Assembly (NCBI GenBank): GCA_024279425.1
Contig: JAJRRO010000111.1
Coordinates: 1-64,000, forward strand
Length of the DNA stretch: 64,000 bases
From: Bacteroidota bacterium
Lineage (GTDB): Bacteria > Bacteroidota > Bacteroidia > Flavobacteriales > Flavobacteriaceae
Direction: 5' to 3'
This document shows, one piece after another, positions 1 through 7,612 of the stretch. Both the position numbers and the translations under genes were made by a program. Each line of letters opens with the position of its first letter. The stretch's first letter is position 1. Under the pieces are notes generated by a model, which was given only the letters and a program-made list of their open reading frames with translations, did not search any database and was not told the DNA's origin.

Positions 1-1
1 C

Positions 2-253
2 GTTTTCGGCACCCTGGCCCAGTTCATGGGCCTACGCAAGATAAATACCATAGGTCTGGGACAGGCCAATAAGGTGATGCACCTGGCGGCGATCGCCTAT
101 AATCTGAAAAAGTACCTGAAATTTGCTCAGAAACGGGCAAAGAACGGGGCAAATGCCCTTGCGTTGTGTTTTTCTCGAAAATGGACCTGCCAAATCCCTT
201 ATTTAGCATCGATAAGGGGTTTTCAAAACCAGTACGGAAAAGTGTTGGCATAA
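2..253 (+). CDS. C-terminal end of a transposase (IS1182-like), cut by the window edge
   Basis: The frame is open from the first bases and ends at a TAA at 251-253, so only the last ~83 residues are present. The segment reading NKVMHLAAIAYNLKKYLKF is the typical C-terminal tail of DDE transposases of the IS1182 type, which carry an AxAYNLKKYL helix. The coding sequence is clearly more GC-rich than the genes that follow, in line with mobile DNA. No terminal inverted repeat could be identified with confidence in the ~90 bases after the stop, so whether the element is intact cannot be told. The family is recognised from the tail only; an IS4/IS5-like relative is the alternative. Confidence 0.6.
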   Translation, partial: VFGTLAQFMGLRKINTIGLGQANKVMHLAAIAYNLKKYLKFAQKRAKNGANALALCFSRKWTCQIPYLASIRGFQNQYGKVLA

Positions 254-326
254 AATAGACACTTGTACAAGGGCCTATATCGATCGGGTGTTCTGCAATT
301 CAAGGCTTTGCGCAACGATTACCATT

Positions 327-842
327 GTTAGAGCCAGTTTTTTTTAATTCCCCTCGAGTTGTCTAGTGTATTCATCAGCATTATATGTGCCTATTGATTT
401 TTGGACTAGCCCTTTATTGTTCATCGTCCATCTTTCAAATCCACTAAAATTAACTTTGTTGCCAGTTCCACCGGGTCCAGTGTTTGTTCCTACAAAAGTC
501 CAATGATATCTATAGGTGCCAGAATCAGCTACCAAACTATCCATTGTCAATTTCATATCAGGAAAAGCCTCCATATAGGATTTAGCGGTTTCAGCTAATT
601 GCTTTCTTCCTACTGCAGGTGTTCCATTATTCACGGTTAGAGTTCCGTCTTCTGCATAGAATGAAGCCATTTTTTCTGGACTTATGCTATTCCAAGCTGC
701 TGTGTATTTCTCTCCAAATTCAACCATTTTTTCATATTCAGATTTTTGAGAATCACAGCCTATTATTACCATAATGATTGTTCCAATCATTAAATATTTT
801 GATGATGTTTTTTTCATATTAATTAGTTTAATTGGCTCTAAC
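327..842. repeat. 9-bp inverted repeat bracketing the SnoaL-like gene
   Basis: GTTAGAGCC lies at 327-335 and its exact reverse complement GGCTCTAAC at 834-842. The pair frames the 344-817 gene with less than 20 bases to spare on each side. The same CTAAC/GTTAG core recurs at 1026-1030 and at 2049-2095. Nine bases could match by chance; the tight framing and the recurrence are what make it notable. Confidence 0.4.
344..817 (-). CDS. SnoaL/NTF2-like lipoprotein of unknown function
   Basis: The protein has 157 residues. It begins with a basic N-terminus and a hydrophobic stretch ending in a lipobox (VIIGC), so it should be a lipoprotein. The ATG at 817 was chosen because it places the signal peptide at the N-terminus; an upstream extension to 898 would bury it. 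The mature part has the SnoaL-like pattern: YTAAWNSISPEKMASFYAED, then a central YRYHWTFVGT strand and WTMNNKGLV. This small alpha+beta barrel is used by cyclases, isomerases and ligand-binding proteins, and no catalytic role can be assigned. The gene is tightly bracketed by a 9-bp inverted repeat (327-335 and 834-842), which suggests it may have arrived as a small mobile unit. Confidence 0.7.
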   Translation of the reverse strand: MKKTSSKYLMIGTIIMVIIGCDSQKSEYEKMVEFGEKYTAAWNSISPEKMASFYAEDGTLTVNNGTPAVGRKQLAETAKSYMEAFPDMKLTMDSLVADSGTYRYHWTFVGTNTGPGGTGNKVNFSGFERWTMNNKGLVQKSIGTYNADEYTRQLEGN

Positions 843-1030
843 GTTTTAGCTATGAGTAGTGCGGAGGCAGGGAAACCTTTTCGTTTCCGTCTATGCACGT
901 AGCAAAAGCTTTATGTTTTGATTTATTTTTTATTGCCAGAGCAAAATCCTAAAGATTTTGCAGACATAGTAAATATGCGCAAAACATTGAATTAAATACC
1001 AAACACCGCATTGCCTATAGGTTTTGTTAG
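838..1030. repeat. Long imperfect inverted repeat, attC-like in shape
   Basis: This fills most of the 358-bp gene-free stretch between the SnoaL-like gene and the pseudouridine synthase. The left arm (838-864) starts CTAACG and ends GTGCGG. The right arm (1006-1030) read in reverse starts CTAACA and ends ATGCGG, with CTAT in the middle of both arms. Inside is a smaller perfect hairpin, GGAAAC-cttttc-GTTTCC (871-888). Nested arms with a CTAAC/GTTAG boundary recall integron attC sites. At ~193 bp, however, it is longer than typical attC sites, and the boundary heptamers do not fully match RYYYAAC/GTTRRRY. No integrase is in the window. Confidence 0.35.
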
Positions 1031-1175
1031 CAGTTGTACTACAAGCTGAATAGAAGGAGTTTTGGCCTTAAAATCTTTGAGAGAACTTTGATTGCCTATA
1101 CATTAACATAATTGGTAGCTTCTTTGCGGAGTATCATTATAAATTATTTAATTACCCCTGTTTTAGCTGCAAATT

Positions 1176-1844
1176 TTAGATTGATTTGAATGTCCAAAAA
1201 TCGTTTTTTGGCAAAGTTGCTTCGAAGGTTTTGAATTCTTTAGAACCAGAGACTTGATAGGTTAATTTCCATGCATGAAGGCAAATAGATAAAGGGAAGT
1301 ATTCTTGATCTGAACCATATTTTTCATCTCCAATAATTGGGAGCTCTATATTTGCTAATTGGGCTCTTATTTGATGGAATCGACCAGTTTTTGGTTTTAT
1401 TTCTAAAAGATAACCAAAATTATTTTTGTCTATAACTTGATAGGAAAGAATGCATTCCAGGGAGTCTTTTGATCTTGATTGAACTATATCTGCTCTTTTT
1501 TTTATGTTATTTTTTACGAGAAAATTAATTAAGTTTTCTTTGTTCTTTGGTGGCTTGCTTTTAACAATTGCCAAATAAGTCTTTTGAACTTTCCGGCTAC
1601 TAAATAGATCATTAAATTCCACAAGAATGCTTTTTTTCTTGGCAAAAATCAATACTCCACTTGTCACACGATCTAATCTATGTATTATTCCAATATAGGG
1701 CTTTCGTTTATTTTTTAAAAGGTGATTAAGAACTTGATCCTCTACAGTGTAATCCTCGTAAGGACTTTTTTCACTTATAAGTCCAGCCATTTTGTTTACG
1801 ACTATATAATCGTTGTTTTCATGTACTACTTCAAGGTTCGGCAT
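1176..1844 (-). CDS. RluA-family RNA pseudouridine synthase, short form
   Basis: The protein has 222 residues and isomerises specific uridines in rRNA or tRNA to pseudouridine. The catalytic motif IIHRLDRVTSGVLIFAKK is near residues 53-70; its Asp in HRLD is the family nucleophile. Further family blocks are KTYLAIVK (about 89-96) and the C-terminal GRFHQIRAQLA (about 155-165). There is no N-terminal S4 domain, so this is the compact form seen in RluA, TruC and related enzymes; the target nucleotide cannot be predicted. It sits between the CTAAC-bordered inverted repeats in an accessory-looking stretch and has no operon partners. The ATG at 1844 is the only sensible start. Confidence 0.85.
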   Translation of the reverse strand: MPNLEVVHENNDYIVVNKMAGLISEKSPYEDYTVEDQVLNHLLKNKRKPYIGIIHRLDRVTSGVLIFAKKKSILVEFNDLFSSRKVQKTYLAIVKSKPPKNKENLINFLVKNNIKKRADIVQSRSKDSLECILSYQVIDKNNFGYLLEIKPKTGRFHQIRAQLANIELPIIGDEKYGSDQEYFPLSICLHAWKLTYQVSGSKEFKTFEATLPKNDFWTFKSI

Positions 1845-2048
1845 TAACAGTTTTCTTTTTCAAATTTCAAAATAGTATTAATACGTTCAAGAAGTTCAGT
1901 TGCTATCTGATTATCCAAGTTTTAGTCACTTAAATTAATTGTTGGTTAGGAAAACTGACACTAATCATTCCACTTTCTTTTTCTTTTTACGGAATGATTT
2001 ATTGTATTAACTCTCTACCGCTATTCTTCCATCAGTAAGTAATTACTG

Positions 2049-2095
2049 CTAACGTATGGCTAAACGTACCGGTACGTTTATTTTTATTTTGTTAG
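2049..2095. repeat. Palindrome within CTAAC...GTTAG borders
   Basis: A perfect 20-bp palindrome (2061-2080, centre ACCGGT) lies inside outer borders CTAACG (2049-2054) and GTTAG (2091-2095). It occupies the 390-bp gene-free stretch 1845-2234 together with the G-rich tract that follows. The outer CTAAC/GTTAG pair matches the border motif around the 344-817 gene. Possible roles are a recombination-type hairpin, a bidirectional terminator of the genes converging on it, or a regulator-binding palindrome. Confidence 0.45.
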
Positions 2096-2124
2096 TACCC
2101 CTAAAGTACTGCATTTAAATTGTA

Positions 2125-2164
2125 GGGCAGGGTAGGGTTAGGATTGGTTGGTTTTGGGTTGGGG
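2125..2164 (+). other. G-rich tract with quadruplex potential
   Basis: Within 40 bases the + strand has G runs at 2125-2127, 2130-2132, 2135-2137, 2141-2142, 2146-2147, 2150-2151, 2156-2158 and 2161-2164, with almost no C between them. The first three GGG runs have 2-base loops. A three-layer quadruplex would need a long loop to the fourth GGG; a two-layer form would not. It lies in the intergenic space downstream of the secreted-protein gene 2235-3290. Confidence 0.35.
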
Positions 2165-2234
2165 CGTGCCGTCTATACGAATGATTAGTTATTAGGCATG
2201 TCGTTTTAAATTCATCTTTGTCGGCTCATCCACT

Positions 2235-3290
2235 TCATATGCCGATTTTTATTCCAGCACTCGCCCGGATATTGGAATTGGAGCTATCTGTGTTTTCAAA
2301 TTTAATACCAATGTAATCTACTGATATACCAAGAATTATATTAGGGCTTAAATTAATTCCCACACCTGCGCCAACACCATAGGCAAATCCGCTTCCGCTT
2401 GACTTGGAAGTATTTCCACTGGATGTAAATTTGAATGACTCTGAACCAAGACCAAGGAGAATGTGCGCTTCTGGGATTACTCCTTTATCAAAATTGTCTC
2501 CGGTAAAAGCATATTGCCCCCTGGCGAGGATTAAACTACGTGTAAATTTATTGTCTCCATCTTTTTTGGAATTTAGGCCAAAGTCTGGACCAATGGCAAT
2601 GTTAGAATTAACATTGAATAGACCATAAACTTGTCCACCAAAAAAAGATTCTCTACTTGATCCATTATCTCCATTTAAAAAACTTGGCCCAATATAAAAA
2701 CTTACTTTTTTTTGTTTATTTTTCCACTTTCCATATTTCTCGTCAATTTTTATTTGTAGCTTTTTCAGGATTTCTATCCTAAGCTGTTCATAATTGGGTG
2801 GAGGTGGAGGTGGAGATTTCTCTTCAAGTTTATCAAGCCATTCAAATTTATGACTGTTCATATATTCGTGATATTCAACAAACCCCTGATTACCATAGCC
2901 TCCATTATCTTCGTGATAAGGTACCGAATCCAATGATTCGTATGGATTACGACGATAATTTGTACTGATTTTGCCTTTTATATAATATTGAGTACTAGTC
3001 AATTCTCCTTTTTCATTAAATTTAAATATCCGAGCAAGTCTATATTCCTGCAGAGTTTCATAATGCTCGACTTCCCATCGTCCTAGCAAGTCTTTTTTGT
3101 AGACCGTTTTTGACGTTAATTTGCCATTTTTATCGTGAACCTTTTCAGAGTAGACCTCTCTTAGACTTTCGTCCTTAGTTTTGGTAATTGTTATTGTACT
3201 TCCATCTTTCCCAGTGATTGTTTTGGTAAATTGAGCCACCAAAAGACCTGTTGAAAAAACGAAAATAAATACTAGATAATACTTTTTCAT
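2235..3290 (-). CDS. Secreted protein with C-terminal outer-membrane beta-barrel-like region
   Basis: The protein has 351 residues. A signal peptide (MKKYYLVFIFVFSTGLLVAQ) is followed by a repetitive polar region of the type GKLTSKTVYKKDLLGRWEVE (about 30-110), which resembles MORN/YD-like antitoxin-type repeats but is too diverged to name. A proline run (PPPPPP, about 158-165) acts as a hinge. From about residue 195 alternating hydrophobic strands rich in Gly and Tyr (VSFYIGPSFLNGD, GVGAGVGINLSPNIILGIS) end in RASAGIKIGI, as in small flavobacterial porin-like barrels. Export to the outer membrane is inferred. The function is not recognised. The gene stands alone on its strand. Confidence 0.65.
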   Translation of the reverse strand: MKKYYLVFIFVFSTGLLVAQFTKTITGKDGSTITITKTKDESLREVYSEKVHDKNGKLTSKTVYKKDLLGRWEVEHYETLQEYRLARIFKFNEKGELTSTQYYIKGKISTNYRRNPYESLDSVPYHEDNGGYGNQGFVEYHEYMNSHKFEWLDKLEEKSPPPPPPNYEQLRIEILKKLQIKIDEKYGKWKNKQKKVSFYIGPSFLNGDNGSSRESFFGGQVYGLFNVNSNIAIGPDFGLNSKKDGDNKFTRSLILARGQYAFTGDNFDKGVIPEAHILLGLGSESFKFTSSGNTSKSSGSGFAYGVGAGVGINLSPNIILGISVDYIGIKFENTDSSNSNIRASAGIKIGI

Positions 3291-3593
3291 AATTGAAATA
3301 TTTAGTGGTTGGATAGTAAAATAATTCCGTTATGCAGGGGGCTACGGCCAGAATCCATTCAATTTAAGGAAAAATCTTTATTGTAGTCCGTTTTTCCCTC
3401 TTTTATTCTTTCTGGTTTATACCTTAAAAGTTAAGGAGAGTAAGCTTAAGATTATATATTTACTAGTACGTATATTTCTTTTTGTCAGTGTCACTACGTC
3501 AACTAAAGATGGACTATATTGAATAATAATTAATATAGACATTTAGCCATGAAGAAAACAAAAGATAATATGAATCGGGGTATTTGGTGGGGG

Positions 3594-3785
3594 CTAGTTT
3601 CCAACGTTGGAGTTGGGCGTGTCATCGCTAGACCTGCCTCCGGTGACGAACTTCTCCCAGTACAATGAGTAGTCAAACGTGTCGGATAGGTGCGTGGCAT
3701 GCTCCTGTTCCACCGTCTTGCGCCGTTCACTGCGCTTGTCCTTCTCTATGCCCTTGGAAGTTTCGATAACTTCGGCATGCTCCAT
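3594..3785 (-). pseudogene. GC-rich gene fragment, possibly the C-terminus of a phage large terminase
   Basis: This ~63-codon open stretch has clearly higher GC than its surroundings and no convincing start or ribosome site. It reads KGIEKDKRSERRKTVEQEHA then THLSDTFDYSLYWEKF. The pattern 'xHLSDTFDY' resembles the C-terminal end of some phage terminase/packaging ATPases (H-x-x-D-A-x-R/D-Y). That match is weak and made from memory of the family. The most probable reading is the tail of a foreign gene left after deletion. The 300 bases between it and the 2235-3290 gene (3291-3593) hold nothing recognisable. Confidence 0.3.
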
Positions 3786-3799
3786 AGAGATAATCAATC

Positions 3800-5359
3800 T
3801 TATTTAGAAACTTTATCTACGACTACCTTTTGATCTCGGTTCGCAACCTCCCAAGCTGTATGGAATATTAAACGTGCCCTATTCTCTAAAAGGTCATAGT
3901 TTATCTTATCTGCCGTATCGGTTGGTCGGTGATAATCGTCATGCGTTCCATTAAAATAAAAAATAATGGGGATGTTATTCTTTGCAAAATTATAATGGTC
4001 ACTTCTATAATAAAAACGATTTGGGTCATTTTTATCGTTGTATTTGTAATCCAATTCCAGGTTCGCATATTTTGTATTGATGGCTTCTGAAAGGTTATGG
4101 AGGTCTGTACTCAATTTATCTGAACCAATAAGATAAATATAGTTTCTGTCTCCGTCACGTTCGGGATCGATCCTACCGATCATATCAATGTTTAAGTTGA
4201 CAACCGTTTGCGCTAAGGGAAAAATAGGTTCATAGTCTGTATAATATTGAGAGCCTAATAGACCTTTTTCCTCACCGGTCACATGTAGGAACACAACGGA
4301 TCTTTTAGGCCCGTTACCAGACGCTGCGGCTTTTTTGAAGGCCTCGGCAATTTCCAATAGTGCTACCGTCCCGGAACCATCATCATCGGCCCCATTATTT
4401 ATATCACCATCAGCCGTCATCCCAATATGGTCTAAATGAGAGGAGATAATGACATATTCATTGGGTTTTGTCGAGCCCTTGATAAATGCTACCACATTTT
4501 CGGATGAAATCTCATCGTTTGTACCGATCAAGTTCATTACAATATTCTTTGAAATAATTTTAGGGGTATGGTCTTCAGAAATATTAGGTATTAAGCTGTT
4601 CGCCAATTTTTCATTGACATATAAGCTAATCTGGGGTTCAGCATTGGCCTTGATTTGCATCTTTCCCCCAGCAGTGTTTTTCATATAATTATAATACTCT
4701 TTAAAACGGCTAAAATTATCTTTGGCATAGTAAATGACCCTTATGGCGCCCTTTTCAGCGGCTAGTCTCATTTTCTTACCATGGGCTTCGGAGATATTGC
4801 TCCAAATCGATTTGTCCTTATTTCCCGATAAATAGTACGAGCCATCAGATAGCATAGGTTCTCCAGCCTTCATGAGTACCAACTTGCCTTTAACATCCAC
4901 ATTTTTATAGTCGGAATAGTCTCCTTGTTCAATACCATATCCTACATAAACTACCGAATCAAAATTTTCTTCTGCCGTGGAAAATGTTATAAGGTCTCCG
5001 CCATTAGGAAATTCGGCACCATTTATTTTGATTGAACCCGTAGGTAAATTGTTAAGTTCCAAGGGTACATTCTGCAAATAATCCCCATCAGCTTTTGCTG
5101 CAGGTATGCCCATTGACCTGTACTCTTTTTGAATATATTCTGAAGCCAATTTTTGCCCGGGCTTACCTGTCTCACGACCTTGATACTTATCAGAGGCGTA
5201 CTCATAAAGATGCTCTTTTAATTCAGCTTGGGTAATGGTTTCTGCATAGACAGTGGGTTCGCCATCAGATATTACGGCCACCGTCTTTTCAGACACTGCT
5301 TTTTGGGAAGAATTACATGCCATAACCAAGCCCAAGGCAACAAGTACTAATTTTTTCAT
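3800..5359 (-). CDS. M28 family metallopeptidase, lipoprotein with PA domain
   Basis: The protein has 519 residues. The ATG at 5359 gives a clean lipoprotein signal (LGLVMAC, Cys15). A protease-associated domain follows (about 110-230: SVVYVGYGIEQGDYSDY and KGKLVLMKAGEP). The M28 zinc-peptidase domain starts near residue 285 and shows the ligand set of the family: SSHLDHIG, NNGADDDGSGTVALLE, HVTGEEKGLLGSQ, NIDMIGR and YYRSDHYNFAKNNIP. It should be a cell-surface or periplasmic aminopeptidase releasing N-terminal residues from peptides. It lies next to the hydroxyproline cluster, so a joint role in collagen-type peptide use is possible but not shown. It is transcribed on its own. Confidence 0.88.
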   Translation of the reverse strand: MKKLVLVALGLVMACNSSQKAVSEKTVAVISDGEPTVYAETITQAELKEHLYEYASDKYQGRETGKPGQKLASEYIQKEYRSMGIPAAKADGDYLQNVPLELNNLPTGSIKINGAEFPNGGDLITFSTAEENFDSVVYVGYGIEQGDYSDYKNVDVKGKLVLMKAGEPMLSDGSYYLSGNKDKSIWSNISEAHGKKMRLAAEKGAIRVIYYAKDNFSRFKEYYNYMKNTAGGKMQIKANAEPQISLYVNEKLANSLIPNISEDHTPKIISKNIVMNLIGTNDEISSENVVAFIKGSTKPNEYVIISSHLDHIGMTADGDINNGADDDGSGTVALLEIAEAFKKAAASGNGPKRSVVFLHVTGEEKGLLGSQYYTDYEPIFPLAQTVVNLNIDMIGRIDPERDGDRNYIYLIGSDKLSTDLHNLSEAINTKYANLELDYKYNDKNDPNRFYYRSDHYNFAKNNIPIIFYFNGTHDDYHRPTDTADKINYDLLENRARLIFHTAWEVANRDQKVVVDKVSK

Positions 5360-5441
5360 TGTATCAAAATTTATCAATTTCAAAAATAATCAAAACTATC
5401 AGAACAGGGCGATAATGTTTGAGAAATGGGATTTTATGAAA

Positions 5442-6296
5442 TTAAGCTGTAATTCTCGCTGTAGCGGACTTTTTAAATTGGGTAGGGGAGACTCCCTTCA
5501 AAGCCTTGAATTTTCGGTTAAAATTGGAAATTGAATTAAAACCGGATTGTTCGGCCAATTCGGTAATTGGAAAATCGGTATCCTCGAGCAATTGACAACT
5601 ATGTTCCAATCGCAGTTCTATTAAAAACTGAAAAAAAGTTTTGTTGGTCCTAGTCTTGAAAAAACGACAAAAGGCATTCGGGGTCATAAATGCCAATTCT
5701 GAAACAGTCTCCAAAGTAATCCCATGCTGAAAATTATTGATCACAAAATCATATATGACCTGCATACGTTCGCCTTCACGATTTCCTATCTTCTTCGGAT
5801 AAACAAAACTGGTCAGTACTTTTCGCTTGGCCTTGCATAGTATTTTGAGCAACCCTAAAAGTTGTAAAAAGCGCGTGAGTTTATCTTGCACAGGAAGTTG
5901 AAGTAGTATGGATTTGACTTTTTCCTTTTCCGACATTGGCTGAAACCCAGGTTTAGCGATATCAAAAAATGAATTTATTTCCTCAATATCCGCTAAATCG
6001 AAAAAGTCTTTACCAAAAGAATCTCGTGTGAAAAATAAAGAAATCATTTTCACTTGTCCTTGTATCTTTTCGCTTTGGAATAAATGTGGGCAATCGGGAC
6101 CAATTATAAAAAAATCACCTTCCATAAATTGATGCACACTGTCGCCAACAATAAGTTTACCCTGCCCTTTTACAATCAGGCTCAGTTGCAATTCCTGATG
6201 TTGGTGCAATTGATTGTAGAACATCTTTGATGCATCTACTTGTACAATCAAGTTCTGGTTCAACGGTTTGGCAATTTTAAAGGGAAGGACCTTCAT
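5442..6296 (-). CDS. AraC-family transcriptional regulator of the hydroxyproline cluster
   Basis: The protein has 284 residues. The N-terminal cupin-type sensor domain is shown by YNQLHQHQELQLSLIVKGQG and DFFIIGPDCPHLFQ (about 27-75). The C-terminal AraC DNA-binding domain has two helix-turn-helix units: ITLETVSELAFMTPNAFCRF (about 190-210) and FPITELAEQSGFNSISNFNR (about 243-262), then the FKALKGVSPTQFKK signature. It is divergent from the DapA-family gene with a 145-bp shared control region. The likely role is to sense a hydroxyproline pathway compound and activate 6442-13214; this is inferred from gene order. The 82 bases between it and the M28 gene hold no clear terminator. Confidence 0.85.
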   Translation of the reverse strand: MKVLPFKIAKPLNQNLIVQVDASKMFYNQLHQHQELQLSLIVKGQGKLIVGDSVHQFMEGDFFIIGPDCPHLFQSEKIQGQVKMISLFFTRDSFGKDFFDLADIEEINSFFDIAKPGFQPMSEKEKVKSILLQLPVQDKLTRFLQLLGLLKILCKAKRKVLTSFVYPKKIGNREGERMQVIYDFVINNFQHGITLETVSELAFMTPNAFCRFFKTRTNKTFFQFLIELRLEHSCQLLEDTDFPITELAEQSGFNSISNFNRKFKALKGVSPTQFKKSATARITA

Positions 6297-6406
6297 AACG
6301 TAAAGTTATGCAAATATTAAGCTATATTATTTAATTAGGATTAAAAATAGGTAATATACGCACATATATGGTTAAAATTGATGAGATTGAAACAATTTAT
6401 CCGATG

Positions 6407-6414
6407 TATTTTTG
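6407..6414 (+). promoter_or_regulatory. -7 element of the hydroxyproline operon promoter
   Basis: TATTTTTG matches the Bacteroidota primary sigma -7 consensus TAnnTTTG exactly. It lies 28 bases upstream of the ATG at 6442. The upstream partner is weak (ATTG at 6386-6389, 17-base spacing rather than ~19-21), which fits a promoter needing an activator such as the divergent AraC protein. Confidence 0.5.
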
Positions 6415-6441
6415 TAGTATATCCAAATAAAAAAGTTTAGT

Positions 6442-7368
6442 ATGAAAGTACAATGGGAGGGCGTAATGCCGGCAGTAACAACAAAGTTCAATGAAGACGA
6501 TACCCTGGACCTAAAAATGTTCCGTGTAAATATAGAGGCTCAAATAGAGGCAGGTGTACATGGAATAATCCTTGGGGGAACGTTGGGTGAGGCCAGTACC
6601 CTTACCGATGACGAAAAACGAATCCTGATTCAAGAGACCGTTCAAATTGTTAATGGTAAAATTCCTGTAATCATCAATATAGCGGAACAAAGTACAAAGG
6701 ATGCCATTTTGGCTACCCAAAAGGCAAAGGAATATGGAGCCAGTGGTCTTATGATGCTGCCTCCAATGCGATACAAGGCAACCGATTATGAAACAGTGGT
6801 TTATTTTAAAGAGGTCGCCCAAAGCACCGATTTATCCATAATGATCTATAATAATCCGATCGATTATAAAATTGAGGTCACCTTAGATATGTTAGAGGAA
6901 CTTTTGGTACATGATAATATCCAGGCCGTCAAGGAATCTACACGGGATACCTCCAATGTGACCCGAATAAAAAATAGATTCGGTACTCGGTTAAAGGTAC
7001 TTTGCGGTGTTGATACATTGGCTCTTGAAAGTATTCTTATGGGGGCAGATGGCTGGGTTGCCGGGCTTGTTTGTGCATTTCCGGCTGAGACTATGGCCAT
7101 TCATGAATTGGTCAAGGCTGGCCGGACTCAAGAAGCCATTGAGATTTACCGCTGGTTCTTACCCTTATTGGAGCTTGATATTAGCCCACAGTTGGTGCAA
7201 AATATTAAACTGGCCGAAGTGGGCACAGGTATTGGCACTGAAACCGTAAGGGCACCAAGGCTGCCTTTGCAAGGAGCAGAAAGGGCAAGAGTTTTGAACA
7301 TCATCGAAGAAGGACTGCGTACCAGACCAACTTTGCCTGATTATAAAACGGTAGCGCAGCATATTTAA
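6442..7368 (+). CDS. DapA-family lyase, probable 1-pyrroline-4-hydroxy-2-carboxylate deaminase
   Basis: The protein has 308 residues and the (beta/alpha)8 fold of the dihydrodipicolinate synthase family. Family blocks are GVHGIILGGTLGEASTLTDD (about 38-57), IMIYNNPIDY with the catalytic Tyr, and QAVKESTRDTSNV with the Schiff-base Lys near residue 164. The same clade contains enzymes that deaminate and dehydrate 1-pyrroline-4-hydroxy-2-carboxylate to alpha-ketoglutarate semialdehyde. The neighbouring epimerase, D-amino-acid dehydrogenase and semialdehyde dehydrogenase make that the best assignment rather than lysine synthesis. It is first in the operon, under the divergent AraC regulator. Confidence 0.82.
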   Translation: MKVQWEGVMPAVTTKFNEDDTLDLKMFRVNIEAQIEAGVHGIILGGTLGEASTLTDDEKRILIQETVQIVNGKIPVIINIAEQSTKDAILATQKAKEYGASGLMMLPPMRYKATDYETVVYFKEVAQSTDLSIMIYNNPIDYKIEVTLDMLEELLVHDNIQAVKESTRDTSNVTRIKNRFGTRLKVLCGVDTLALESILMGADGWVAGLVCAFPAETMAIHELVKAGRTQEAIEIYRWFLPLLELDISPQLVQNIKLAEVGTGIGTETVRAPRLPLQGAERARVLNIIEEGLRTRPTLPDYKTVAQHI

Positions 7369-7396
7369 TCTGTTTTACCTTGTTGTTTTGTACTAA

Positions 7397-7423
7397 AGAC
7401 CACGTGGCACTGCTACGTGGTTT
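7397..7423 (+). other. Strong hairpin in the gap between the first two operon genes
   Basis: A 12-bp stem with a 3-base loop forms between 7397-7408 and 7412-7423 (AGACCACGTGGC with GCTACGTGGTTT, two G-U-type pairs). Only three T follow, so it is a poor rho-independent terminator. In the 244-base gap after the deaminase gene it could attenuate transcription or protect the upstream mRNA from 3' decay. Confidence 0.4.
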
Positions 7424-7612
7424 ATGGTAAATGATAGTCAAATGATGGAAGCCTGAAAATGGTTTACCATTGGTGCTTTTCCATCTAACCGTTTCAAGGG
7501 TATACAACAAAATTTATTTTATAGAATTCTTTGGTTTCAGATCTTACTATTGAACAAATTATTCTATACTTTGGTAATCCAAAATAATTTAAGAATTAAG
7601 AGCAACCTATAC

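Noticed and set aside
7397-7423. Hairpin as a true terminator that separates the deaminase from the rest of the operon
   Set aside because: No T run follows and the downstream genes belong to the same pathway; listed only as a hairpin.
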